Assembly: GCA_019694515.1 (NCBI GenBank)
Contig: JAIBBU010000008.1
Span: 40,780 to 104,779, forward strand
Length of the DNA: 64,000 nt
Reading direction: 5' to 3'
From: Oligoflexia bacterium
Lineage (GTDB): Bacteria; Bdellovibrionota_C; UBA2361; JBGSMV01
Position 1 is the stretch's first letter. Each line of letters begins with the position of its first letter. Under the pieces are notes generated by a model. It saw only the letters and a list, made by a program, of their open reading frames with translations. It was not told the DNA's origin and made no database searches. Shown here piece after piece: positions 1 to 8,414 of this stretch. The position numbers were made by a program, and so were the translations under genes.

Positions 1-2
1 AC

Positions 3-473
3 GGTGTGCGTCCCCTGAAGACCGGGGAGTCGGCAGTCTTGACTGTGGATGTTGAGAAGCTTCTCGATCCCAAGGGGGTGAAAGCGGAGCCTGGTGCGGG
101 CTTGGAGCTGTCCCCGCCGGTGCGCTCGCCGAATCTGAATGAGGTCAGCTGGCGGGTGAGAGTGCTGGATGAAACCAAGCCGGTCACGCTGCGCATATTG
201 GCGGCCAGTGCAAACCCGATCGATCTAGATCTGGCCGTGCACAATGCTGCACAGAAGGTTTATGCGCATTACTCTAAGTCCTGGCTCGAGTCTTTGATGT
301 ATCCAGCAGCGCAGGGGCTGCGGGCCGATCCCAATCTCAAGGGTATCTCCATAGACTATCCGGCGTCCGATCTGCGTCTTCCAGGGGTCCATCTGCACTG
401 GTTGGTGGTGTTCTTCCTGGTGTCTTTGGCGAGCGGTTTAATTGCCTCCCGCTGGCTCAAAGTTCAAATTTAG
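3..473 (+). CDS. C-terminal part of a membrane-anchored protein (5' end outside window)
   Basis: The reading frame is open to the left edge of the window, so only the last ~155 residues are seen. The visible part is mostly a soluble, probably extracytoplasmic domain ending in one hydrophobic segment (about residues 131-150 of the visible part) and a short basic tail RWLKVQI, the pattern of a C-terminal membrane anchor with the tail inside. No catalytic motif is recognised and I do not assign a family. The 100 bases downstream are non-coding. Confidence 0.6.
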   Translation, partial: GVRPLKTGESAVLTVDVEKLLDPKGVKAEPGAGLELSPPVRSPNLNEVSWRVRVLDETKPVTLRILAASANPIDLDLAVHNAAQKVYAHYSKSWLESLMYPAAQGLRADPNLKGISIDYPASDLRLPGVHLHWLVVFFLVSLASGLIASRWLKVQI

Positions 474-575
474 CCCAGTCCCCGATCTTGATCATACTCT
501 CTCGGCTTGCGTCCTGATTCTTGGCCGCAAATAATATAGCCCTATATTCAATTTTATTTTGATACGAAGTCTTCC

Positions 576-1193
576 ATGAAGAAAATTCTACTGTCCTGCT
601 TGTGCCTGTTTGTTTCCAGCGCTTGTGCCGGACGCCTGCATCACGCGCAGCCGCAAACCACCCCGCGCGAACCTGCGATGACCAAAGAGCAGATGATGGA
701 AAAGATGATGAAGCTAAGCACCCCGGGGCAGGAGCATACCGCGCTGCAGCCGTTGGTAGGGAGCTGGAACGTTGAAGTAAAGAGCTGGGAACAACCTGGT
801 GGGAAGCCGCAGATCTCCAAGGGGCAGTCAACCAACAAATGGGTGCTCGGAAAACGCTTTGTGCAGGAGCAGTTCAACGGCAAGTTTATGGGGCAGCCGT
901 TTCAGGGAGTCGGTATGTTGGGATTCGATAATGTGAAGCGCGAATATGTTTGGACCTGGTACGATTCTATGAGCACCGGCTATATGCAGAGCGCAGGCAA
1001 TTTTACCCCGGGCGCTAAGACTCTCGAGATGGAAGGGAAGTTTAGCTGTCCGATGACTGAGGAAGAGATGAGCACTCGGCTCGTTACCAACTTCGTTGAT
1101 AAGAATCACCACACTTTTGAGATGTACATGCGTAACCCCGAAGATGGCCATGAGTTCAAGACCATGGAGATCCATTACAAGCGAAAAGCCTAG
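576..1193 (+). CDS. DUF1579 family lipoprotein
   Basis: The 205-residue product begins with a short basic/hydrophobic signal and a Cys at about residue 18 (VSSAC), which fits a lipoprotein signal with an imperfect lipobox. The mature part matches the DUF1579 pattern as I know it: a stretch beginning LVGSWNVEVKSW, the middle GMLGFDNVKREYVWTWYDS, and a C-terminal half with a conserved-looking tail KTMEIHYKR. Members are small beta-rich proteins of unknown function. The gene stands alone and is closed by its own terminator. No clear Shine-Dalgarno precedes the ATG. Function unknown; family call fairly secure. Confidence 0.75.
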   Translation: MKKILLSCLCLFVSSACAGRLHHAQPQTTPREPAMTKEQMMEKMMKLSTPGQEHTALQPLVGSWNVEVKSWEQPGGKPQISKGQSTNKWVLGKRFVQEQFNGKFMGQPFQGVGMLGFDNVKREYVWTWYDSMSTGYMQSAGNFTPGAKTLEMEGKFSCPMTEEEMSTRLVTNFVDKNHHTFEMYMRNPEDGHEFKTMEIHYKRKA

Positions 1194-1214
1194 AAAATAG
1201 AGCCTTTTCGAGAG

Positions 1215-1253
1215 AGGCGCGGCTGTTCCAGTTTCGGGGCAGCGCGCCTTTTT
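1215..1253 (+). terminator. Rho-independent terminator after the DUF1579 gene
   Basis: The arms AGGCGCGGCTG (1215-1225) and CAGCGCGCCT (1240-1249) pair with one bulged G, around a 14-base loop, and are followed directly by a T run (1249-1253). It lies 20 bases after the stop codon. Confidence 0.75.
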
Positions 1254-1328
1254 CTTGGCGCCGAACGCGGCGCTGGAGCAGCTGCTCGGCTGGTGCAAGA
1301 TTGTGTTCTGTGATAGCTTTTCGCTGCG

Positions 1329-2174
1329 ATGAAGAATAATCTTGTTTTTATAACTTTTGACAGCTGCCGTTACGATTCGTTTACTGCGGCCAAGACTCCT
1401 AACATCTCCAAGTTAGGTCCAACTGATCGGCGTTTTTCTTACGCTAGCTGGACGGTGCCTTCTCATACTGTCTACATGCTGGGCGCTACTCCGCATACCA
1501 GTCCGAAAGGCGTCTTTGCCTCGGAGGTCTACAAGAAGGATTTTATCGCTTGGGGCGCGCGGCTGAATATTGAAGATATCTCTTTTAAGAAGTTCGTGCC
1601 GCGGCTATCGCTGCCGGCTTTTTTGCGGGAGCACGGGTACCGCACCAATGCGCTGGTCTCGATGCCGGTACTGAATCCCACCACAAATTTCAACCAGCAC
1701 TTTGATCGCTTTCAGCTGATGAAGGAGCACAATAATTTTGACGCCATTTTAGATGAGCTTGAGTTCGACCAGGCTCAGCCGTCATTTTATCTCTTAAATA
1801 TCGGGGAGACCCACTATCCCTATACGGTGCCGGGAGAAAGCGGCGAACATCTGCCCAGAATTCATGGAGTGCATGGGGTTTTCAAGCACATGGATGATCT
1901 GATTTTGCAGGGTAAGACGGCCAGCGACATAGCGGATGAGGATAAATTTTTCGATATGAGCCAGATGGAGGAATTGCATCAGAAGCAGATTAAGAACGTG
2001 AGCTACTTGGATAAGCTTTTTGAAAAGCTTTACCAAAAAGCGCCGCGGAACACCCATTTCATCGTGACTTCTGATCACGGGGAGCTTTTTGGCGAAGATG
2101 ATTATTTTGGCCACGGTCCAGTGATCCATGAGAAGGTCTTCGAGGTGTTTTTTGTCGAAGGCCGAATAGCCTAG
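1329..2174 (+). CDS. Short sulfatase/alkaline-phosphatase-superfamily hydrolase
   Basis: A 281-residue protein with the superfamily's metal-binding elements at both ends: FDSCRYDS near residues 10-17 (first Asp ligand) and TSDHGELFG near the C-terminus (Asp-His ligands). The position of the sulfatase nucleophile reads SWTVPSH, so there is no Cys-x-Pro-x-Arg formylglycine motif; a Ser or Thr nucleophile is more likely, as in phosphodiesterases and phosphoethanolamine transferases. There is no signal peptide, so it is probably cytoplasmic. It is shorter than classical sulfatases but looks complete. It starts a run of three related hydrolases. The substrate cannot be told. Confidence 0.75.
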   Translation: MKNNLVFITFDSCRYDSFTAAKTPNISKLGPTDRRFSYASWTVPSHTVYMLGATPHTSPKGVFASEVYKKDFIAWGARLNIEDISFKKFVPRLSLPAFLREHGYRTNALVSMPVLNPTTNFNQHFDRFQLMKEHNNFDAILDELEFDQAQPSFYLLNIGETHYPYTVPGESGEHLPRIHGVHGVFKHMDDLILQGKTASDIADEDKFFDMSQMEELHQKQIKNVSYLDKLFEKLYQKAPRNTHFIVTSDHGELFGEDDYFGHGPVIHEKVFEVFFVEGRIA

Positions 2175-2189
2175 CCCCCGGAGGTCCTA

Positions 2190-4199
2190 ATGTCGAAAAG
2201 TATCGGGCGCCGCCAGTTTCTCAAGCAATCTGCGCTCGGTGTGTCGGCGTTGGCCTGCTCGGGATTGGGAGCTCCTTCGGGCCGCACAGCGCGCGCTCCC
2301 TATATCAAGAATTCAAAGATTGCCAACAAGGTTCTGGTTTTGGGAATGGACGGGCTCGATCCCAACCTTTTGAAACGTTTCATGGCCGAGGGCATCCTTC
2401 CGACCTTTTCCAAGTTCGTACAGGGCAATCACTTCGGGGAGCTTCAAACCACCATGCCCCCGCAGAGTCCGGTAGCATGGTCAAGCTTTATTAGCGGTAC
2501 GAATCCCGGCGGGCATGGGATCTTCGACTTTATTCACCGTGATCCGGCCAAGTTTATCCCTTATTTGTCGACCTCGCGTTCTTTTCCTTCTAAGCGTTCG
2601 ATCTCGGTGGGCCGGTGGTCGGTGCCGCTGGAGAGCGGACATGTTGAGCTGATGCGCAAGGGCCCGGCTTTTTGGCGTTACCTCGAGGATCGGGATATCG
2701 ACTCCACGGTTTTTCAGATCCCCGGCAATTTTCCGGTAGTTGAGAGCGCAACGCGCCAAATGAGCGGCATGGGAACTCCTGATCTGCTGGGTGGATATGG
2801 AACCTGCTCGCTTTATACCGATGCCCCCACAGAAAGCGGCAAACAGTTTGAAGGCGGGGTGATTGAAAAGGTTAAGGGCATCGACCACGTATACAAAGCG
2901 ACGCTGCGAGGCCCATCGAATCCCTTCATGGTTAAGCCGGAAAACGCTGCAATTGAGCTGCAGTTCACCCGTGATCCCTGGGAACCGGTGGTCAAGATTG
3001 GTATTCAGGACCGTCAGATTGTTTTGCGCGCGGGCGAATGGTCAGAGTGGGTGCCGCTTAGCTTCGAATTTGTGCCGCTTTTCTCCACTGTTTCCGGAAT
3101 GGTGCGCTTCTTCGTGCGCGATGTGCATCCGTATTTGCGGATCTACGCTTCGCCGGTAAATGTAGATCCTCAGGATGCGAGTCTGCCGATCTGCAGTCCG
3201 AGCGGGTATTCCCGCGACATCAGCGAAGCAATCGGCAGATTCCATACGCAGGGATTGCCGGCCGATACGAAGGCGCTATCTAACGGCATCCTCTCAGACG
3301 ATGAATTCCTGCAGCAATCGAGTCTGATCTTGAACGAAAGCACCCGTGTCTATGAGCATCTGCTGAACGATTTTCGCGAAGGCTTTTTCTTCTTCTATTT
3401 CTCCAGCGTTGATCAAAATTGCCACATGCTGATGCGCAATATGGATCCGACGCACCCGCTCTATAATCCAAATGCGAGTCCCGAAGTGAAGGATGGCATC
3501 CGGCATTTTTATCGGGGGATGGATTACGCTTTGGCCCGGGCGCTCGAGCGGGTCGATAATTATACGACTTTAATGGTGCTCTCGGATCATGGATTTGCGC
3601 CATTTATCCGGGAATTCCATCTTAGTACCTGGTTGGTCGAAAATGGATTTACTACATTGACCTCGCCGCAGCGGCTGGGTGAGGGGGAGTTTTACCGTTA
3701 CGTCGACTGGTCCAAGTCAAAAGCATACGCGCTTGGAATCAATGGTATCTACATCAACCAAAAGGGCCGGGAAAAGAACGGCTGGGTCGAGCCCGCCGAA
3801 GCTGACTCGATCAAGCAGGAGATCATGGCGAAGCTTAGTACGGTTACCGATCCGCTGAACGGCCAGCGCGTGGTCCGAACTCCCTATGACTCACGCAAAT
3901 TGTATAGCGGGCCGTTCGTTGATTTTGCTCCCGATATTCAGGTCGGGTACGAGCGCGGCTACCGCGCCTCTGATGAAGCGATCTTAGGAAAGTTTCCGAA
4001 GGGCATTGTTGAGGATCGCACCAACAAGTGGTCCTCCGATCACTGCATGGATCCCTCTACTGTGCCGGGGGTGTTCCTGTCCAATAAGCGCTGCCTGAGC
4101 GAGAGGCCCGCAATTTGGGATATGGCGCCTTCGATTTTAAAGGCCTTCGGAATCGAAACGCCCGCGGTCATGGACGGGAAGCCGGTGTTGGAGGTGTAG
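2190..4199 (+). CDS. TAT-exported type I phosphodiesterase/nucleotide pyrophosphatase-like protein
   Basis: The 669-residue product starts with a twin-arginine signal (GRRQFLKQSALGVSALAC, residues 6-23), so it should be exported folded. The core is alkaline-phosphatase superfamily: VLGMDGLDPNLL carries the first metal-binding Asp, SPVAWSSFISGTNPGGHGIFD the nucleophile region, and VLSDHGFAPF the Asp-His pair. This resembles AlkP-like phosphodiesterases more than sulfatases. A strong GGAGG (2180-2184) precedes the ATG, 15 bases after the previous stop, so the genes are probably co-transcribed. The substrate is unknown; a phosphodiester or nucleotide-sugar is possible by family. Confidence 0.8.
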   Translation: MSKSIGRRQFLKQSALGVSALACSGLGAPSGRTARAPYIKNSKIANKVLVLGMDGLDPNLLKRFMAEGILPTFSKFVQGNHFGELQTTMPPQSPVAWSSFISGTNPGGHGIFDFIHRDPAKFIPYLSTSRSFPSKRSISVGRWSVPLESGHVELMRKGPAFWRYLEDRDIDSTVFQIPGNFPVVESATRQMSGMGTPDLLGGYGTCSLYTDAPTESGKQFEGGVIEKVKGIDHVYKATLRGPSNPFMVKPENAAIELQFTRDPWEPVVKIGIQDRQIVLRAGEWSEWVPLSFEFVPLFSTVSGMVRFFVRDVHPYLRIYASPVNVDPQDASLPICSPSGYSRDISEAIGRFHTQGLPADTKALSNGILSDDEFLQQSSLILNESTRVYEHLLNDFREGFFFFYFSSVDQNCHMLMRNMDPTHPLYNPNASPEVKDGIRHFYRGMDYALARALERVDNYTTLMVLSDHGFAPFIREFHLSTWLVENGFTTLTSPQRLGEGEFYRYVDWSKSKAYALGINGIYINQKGREKNGWVEPAEADSIKQEIMAKLSTVTDPLNGQRVVRTPYDSRKLYSGPFVDFAPDIQVGYERGYRASDEAILGKFPKGIVEDRTNKWSSDHCMDPSTVPGVFLSNKRCLSERPAIWDMAPSILKAFGIETPAVMDGKPVLEV

Positions 4200-4215
4200 T
4201 CCGTAATTGATTCCG

Positions 4216-5553
4216 ATGAAGACCCTAATCGTTTCTCTAATCGCCGCTGCGGCAGCACTTCTACCAACCTATCTCCGGGCCGATACTCGGCCGAACGTTG
4301 TGCTGATCATGATCGATACTCTGCGCGCCGATAAACTTGGCGTATACGGCTGTAAATTCAATACGTCGCCCGAGATTGATGCAATTGCTAAGCAGGGCGC
4401 CGTGTTCCGGCGGGCTATATCGCAGGCCCCCTGGACGCGCGCTTCTATTGCCTCGCTTTTGACCTCACAGTATCCGCGCAGCATCGGAGTGCTAAAGGAA
4501 CAGTGGGACACCTTGCCTGCGGATGCCACTACTCTAGCAGAAGCCCTGAAAGGCGCCGGATATACTACGATCGGACTAACTGCAAACCCTCAAATCAATC
4601 GAACGTTTAATTTCCACCAGGGATTCGATCAGTACACCGACAGCGGCGTGATCTTTCGCTGGATGAAAAAGGAAGAGGGCAAGAAGAAATCTTCTAAACA
4701 TGATCGCGTTGCCAGTGCGGCCGAGTTGCTGGGTGAGGCGCTCAAGCAGGCCGGCGCTGAGACCAAACGCCCGGTATATCTGCAGCTTCTCCTAATGGAC
4801 GTGCATGCGCATGACAAAATGCGGCGCGAAGCAGTTGATCCTGATCTGGCTTCCGATCCGCGGCCCCGCTATTTACAAACGGTGCGAAATACCTCGCGCG
4901 AGGTGGGACCCTTTATTGCCAAGCTTGCGGCGCTGGAGAATTTTAAGAATACCCTTTTTGTCATCACCGCTGATCATGGCGAGGGTTTGGCAGACCATCC
5001 CTCCGTAGGGCAAAGCGCGCATCATGGGAACCTGCTCTACGAATCGCAGCTGCATGTGCCGCTGATTCTCTTCAATCCGGCCGATAACGGTTTGCGGGGT
5101 CGGGTATTTGATGGAGATGTGCGGCTCTTGGAGCTGGTTCCGACGGTCTTGGGATATGTGGGAGCGGCGGTGCCTGCCGGTGTCGAAGGAAAAGATCTCA
5201 GCGCGATCCTGCACGGCATGGAAAAGATGCCGCTGCTGCCTGCCCCGATCTCCGAAACGCGCTGGCGCGATGTCGAGAAACTGGCAGTGTACTCGCCTGA
5301 TTACGTCTACATTGAAAACCGAGATCACTGGAAGGGGGTCAATCCAAAAGAGTTGCAACGACGAGATCGTCCCCAAGATGGACTGAAGACCGACCTGTAT
5401 GGCGGAGCTGATGATAAAGTTTCGGCCGAGCTACAGGCAGCGCTAAAAAAATGGGAAGATTCTCATCCCCTTAGAGCTGGCGCGGCACCGGATGAACAAC
5501 ATCAGCCGCTGCCCGAAGAGGTTGAACAGCTAAAGTCTCTGGGCTACCTCTAG
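4216..5553 (+). CDS. Exported sulfatase family protein
   Basis: A sulfatase-fold protein of about 445 residues. After a signal peptide (MKTLIVSLIAAAAALLPTYLRA) comes RPNVVLIMIDTLRADKLGVYG, the classic N-terminal metal-binding block, and then QAPWTRASIASLLTSQYPR in the nucleophile position, where Thr/Ser replaces the Cys of type I sulfatases. ITADHGEGL supplies the second metal site. I prefer the ATG at 4216; a TTG at 4207 is closer to the GGAGG at 4190-4194 and would add three residues. It lies directly behind the TAT hydrolase, so three AlkP-type hydrolases form one unit. The C-terminal LPEEVEQLKSLGYL is typical of this sulfatase group. Confidence 0.8.
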   Translation: MKTLIVSLIAAAAALLPTYLRADTRPNVVLIMIDTLRADKLGVYGCKFNTSPEIDAIAKQGAVFRRAISQAPWTRASIASLLTSQYPRSIGVLKEQWDTLPADATTLAEALKGAGYTTIGLTANPQINRTFNFHQGFDQYTDSGVIFRWMKKEEGKKKSSKHDRVASAAELLGEALKQAGAETKRPVYLQLLLMDVHAHDKMRREAVDPDLASDPRPRYLQTVRNTSREVGPFIAKLAALENFKNTLFVITADHGEGLADHPSVGQSAHHGNLLYESQLHVPLILFNPADNGLRGRVFDGDVRLLELVPTVLGYVGAAVPAGVEGKDLSAILHGMEKMPLLPAPISETRWRDVEKLAVYSPDYVYIENRDHWKGVNPKELQRRDRPQDGLKTDLYGGADDKVSAELQAALKKWEDSHPLRAGAAPDEQHQPLPEEVEQLKSLGYL

Positions 5554-5592
5554 CGCCTAAGAACGCAACCACAGAGCCTGTTCACCGGCGGC

Positions 5593-5617
5593 GTACCGCT
5601 GCAGTTAGCAGCGGTAC
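5593..5617. terminator. Perfect hairpin between convergent genes
   Basis: GTACCGCTGC (5593-5602) and GCAGCGGTAC (5608-5617) are a perfect 10-bp inverted repeat with a 5-base loop, sitting between the convergent sulfatase and Cys-rich genes. There is no T run on either side, so it is a possible but not classical terminator. Confidence 0.45.
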
Positions 5618-5653
5618 ACCCGGAGTAGAGTCACGCGCGTCCAAGTCCGCGCT

Positions 5654-6055
5654 TTATAGATCGCCTAAGGAGCCGGTTTCGCAGCCGTTGCTCTTCAGAT
5701 CCCGGATGCCGGCTTTTGCAGCTCGCATCAGAGGTTTAATGGCAGACGGAGCGAGCACGGTGCTCTGAGTGTATTTAAAAACCTCCGCATTTAAGCACAG
5801 TACCTGCGCAGCTCGACGTGGCTTGGAGCAGCACTTGTTCGCGGCGGCATTAATTGCGTCCTGGACTGTAAATGCCTGGGCTCGATCTGCGCTGCAGGCC
5901 AGATCTGTTCGGCAGTCCACAATCGCGATCTGTTCGCAGGCCAGAAGATTATCGGCATTTACGCCCTGACAGGCGCCGCCTGTCGCCCACGCTCCCACTG
6001 GGATTAGTAGGGCGATGGTACAACCAAGTAACTCGAGAGTTTTCCACTGTTTCAT
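5654..6055 (-). CDS. Small secreted Cys-rich protein, function unknown
   Basis: Taking the ATG at 6055, which has AGGAG about 6 bases upstream, gives about 133 residues. A signal peptide (MKQWKTLELLGCTIALLIPVGAWA) is followed by a mature part of about 110 residues with eight cysteines (CQG, ACEQ, DCRTDLAC, KCC, LCL, GCE). The even number and the export signal suggest disulfide bonding. The Cys spacing does not fit c-type heme motifs (no CxxCH). I do not recognise a family. It converges on the sulfatase unit and is monocistronic. Confidence 0.65.
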   Translation of the reverse strand: MKQWKTLELLGCTIALLIPVGAWATGGACQGVNADNLLACEQIAIVDCRTDLACSADRAQAFTVQDAINAAANKCCSKPRRAAQVLCLNAEVFKYTQSTVLAPSAIKPLMRAAKAGIRDLKSNGCETGSLGDL

Positions 6056-6178
6056 AATTCTCCTATGCTTTTGGGTGGTAATCGCGCTTCTAAGAAGCGC
6101 GCAGTGGACCACAGTTAACATGCATGGAGCGAGAGCAACATGCGCGGGGGCTTCTCCGCGGTGTGCGACTGATCGCGA

Positions 6179-7393
6179 TCATGTCGGGTGAGGGGAGGTC
6201 AACTCCGAGAGGCGGCTTAGATCGTGCTGCAGAACCGCGCGCCACTTCTTCGCCAATGCCAGGACCACTGCCTTTCGGTTCCTAGTTCGAGAGTCCTCGG
6301 TGCGCATAGCGGCATTATAGCGGGTCGGGTCGAAGATACTTATAACCAGTTTTAGGCTCTGCTCGGGATCAAGGGTCTCGGGGGTTTGTGAATAAAGATT
6401 CCTGGCCGCCGCTGTAATCCCGGTGATACCTGGAGCGAAGGGTACGTTCTCAAGATATTGGCGAATTACCTCGTCCTTTGTGCTCCGCGCCTCTAGCATC
6501 CAGCTAATTACGATCTGATTCCATTTGCGCAAGAAGGTCTTCTGCTCCCCTACATAACAAACTTTGGCCAGCTGCATCGTAATGGTGCTTCCTCCTCGAC
6601 CGATCTCTCCGTGTTCCAGCGCCTCCCGGATGGCCTGCCGCAGGCGGTGATAGTCTACTCCTGAGTGCCGCAGAAAGCGCGGGTCCTCCGCTGCCAGCAG
6701 ATAGAGCAGAAATGGATGGTTGACCTTTAACGCACTATTCGGAGCTGAGCAGATACTGCGGGTGAGAAGTGATAGGCAGTACAGGGCAGATAAAATTAGA
6801 AGCGTTCCTGCACCCGCAACCACAATTATCTCCAGCCGTTCTAAGGCTCGGGGAGCGCTGGTGCCCTGTGCCATTAGAAGGCGGCAAGCAATTGAGCCAT
6901 AGACCAATAAAGCTAGGGGGTGTTCCCCTAATGTGAGGTTGAAGAAAGGTGCCGGTCGGTGCAGGGCCAGAGCGGCAGATAGCCCCCACAGCAAGAGTGC
7001 CGCACCGGCTAGGATCTTTCCTGTCGCGGTTCGTGTAGGTGATCCAAGGCGCCCCGAGCAGCTGAGCCAGCCGCAGATAATTATAATCAGAAGCCCGGCC
7101 AGATTTTCGGCGCTTAAGGTCGGAACAATCTCGCCGTGTAGTTCCCAGTAATCTAATGCGCTTAGATCCGCCTTTAGAGAAAACGTTATTAGAAGGAGGT
7201 AGGCAATAAAGAAGGGCAAGGAGATACGTTGGGCGGCTGAGCGGCCAAATAGCCTCAACACCAGCACTAACAGAATGGCGAAGACGACCGGAATTAGCAG
7301 CAGATGGGATTCGGCTCGAAAGATGATCTGTTCCCCCAGCGCAGCACAAAGTAGCAGATCGACTAGATAAGTTAGAAACATTTCGGAGCACAT
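6179..7393 (-). CDS. GT51 peptidoglycan transglycosylase domain fused to a multi-span membrane region
   Basis: About 404 residues. The N-terminal half holds several hydrophobic segments (roughly six), and the C-terminal half is a family-51 glycosyltransferase domain as in MtgA and PBP1. It shows AAEDPRFLRHSGVD (catalytic Glu block), GRGGSTITMQLAK, RKWNQIVISWMLE and EVIRQYLENVPFAPG. GT51 enzymes polymerise lipid II into glycan strands on the periplasmic face. There is no transpeptidase domain. Usual monofunctional enzymes have a single N-terminal anchor, so the polytopic N-terminus is unusual. Start uncertain: TTG 7417, ATG 7393 or ATG 7381 are in frame and none has a good ribosome site. Confidence 0.7.
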   Translation of the reverse strand: MCSEMFLTYLVDLLLCAALGEQIIFRAESHLLLIPVVFAILLVLVLRLFGRSAAQRISLPFFIAYLLLITFSLKADLSALDYWELHGEIVPTLSAENLAGLLIIIICGWLSCSGRLGSPTRTATGKILAGAALLLWGLSAALALHRPAPFFNLTLGEHPLALLVYGSIACRLLMAQGTSAPRALERLEIIVVAGAGTLLILSALYCLSLLTRSICSAPNSALKVNHPFLLYLLAAEDPRFLRHSGVDYHRLRQAIREALEHGEIGRGGSTITMQLAKVCYVGEQKTFLRKWNQIVISWMLEARSTKDEVIRQYLENVPFAPGITGITAAARNLYSQTPETLDPEQSLKLVISIFDPTRYNAAMRTEDSRTRNRKAVVLALAKKWRAVLQHDLSRLSELTSPHPT

Positions 7394-7417
7394 GACGGTA
7401 GAGCTTGTATCGCACAA

Positions 7418-7664
7418 GCGCTGGATTTCAACTATGAGTTTCGAGGGGGGCCTGGAATGGGGGCAATTTGATTGATTTGGGGCTTTCTACTACAATTGTT
7501 TCAGGAGCACGGAACCAAAGGATACGGCTAAACAGGCATTTATCTCGGCTCGAGTTAAGTTCCTTTCTGGGTGTCTGTTTATCGGTACCTACCTTTCCGG
7601 CTCCAAATTTATCCTTTTGAACGATTGAAGGCCTCTTCGCGGGCCGACTTATGGGAGCTGTCCG
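7418..7664. other. Intergenic region upstream of rnc
   Basis: About 250 bases between the divergent GT51 gene and rnc. I see no ORF, tRNA or strong hairpin; it probably carries the two divergent promoters. Confidence 0.4.
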
Positions 7665-8414
7665 ATGGCGAGCTTTAACGAAAATAGTGATATCTCCGCG
7701 CCCAGCGGCGATTTAGGTGAGATTGAGAAGGCCTTGGGTTACGTTTTTAAAGACAAGCAGTGGCTTGAGCGCGCTCTAACACACCGCTCGGTCCATGGGC
7801 TTGGACCGAAGAATGACTATGAGAGGTTGGAGTTCTTAGGGGATGCGGTGCTTGATCTTTCGATCGCGCAGCTCCTTTTGGATCGACACCCGGAGGCGCG
7901 TGAAGGAGAACTCTCGAAGATGCGAGCGGCGCTGGTAAACACCGGAACATTGGCTGAGGCTGCGAAGCGTTTGGAGCTTGGCCGGTTCATCCGTCTTAGC
8001 CGCAGCGAAAGCGCCAATGGAGGTTCGGAGCGTGCTTCCATCCTGGCCGATGTTTTCGAAGCTTTGATGGGTGCCATTTACAAGGACTCAACCTTCGACG
8101 CGGCGCATGCTTGCATTGAGACGCTTTTCGGCGAAATGGTGGTCACCGTCACCCCGCGAGATCCGAAGACTGAGCTTCAGGAAGTTCTGCATGCGGTCGG
8201 TGCCACTGCCCCTGTGTATCTACTGGAGGCGGTCGAAGGACCAGAGCATGCTCCGACATTCGTAACCGTTGTCCAAGTTAACGGACAAGAGATGGGCCGG
8301 GGGCGGGGCGCCACCAAGAAAGCCTCTCAGCAGGAGGCTGCCGCGGAGGCCTTACGCGAACTCGCCAAGTCTTCAAAAACTAATAGTGGTACCGCAGGAG
8401 GCGCCGATGTCTAA
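7665..8414 (+). CDS. rnc: Ribonuclease III
   Basis: A 249-residue protein with complete RNase III architecture. The catalytic signature NDYERLEFLGDAVLDLSIA comes near residue 50 and the second acidic site ILADVFEALMGAIY near residue 127. A C-terminal double-stranded RNA-binding domain (DPKTELQEVLHA to KKASQQEAAAEALREL) follows. It cleaves double-stranded RNA in rRNA and mRNA processing in the cytoplasm. Its last codons overlap der by 8 bases, and the der ribosome-binding site lies inside rnc, so the two are translationally coupled. Confidence 0.97.
   Translation: MASFNENSDISAPSGDLGEIEKALGYVFKDKQWLERALTHRSVHGLGPKNDYERLEFLGDAVLDLSIAQLLLDRHPEAREGELSKMRAALVNTGTLAEAAKRLELGRFIRLSRSESANGGSERASILADVFEALMGAIYKDSTFDAAHACIETLFGEMVVTVTPRDPKTELQEVLHAVGATAPVYLLEAVEGPEHAPTFVTVVQVNGQEMGRGRGATKKASQQEAAAEALRELAKSSKTNSGTAGGADV

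Noticed and set aside
8269..8406. N-terminal extension of Der
   Set aside because: It lies inside rnc in another frame; ATG 8407 has a strong ribosome-binding site and gives the standard Der start.
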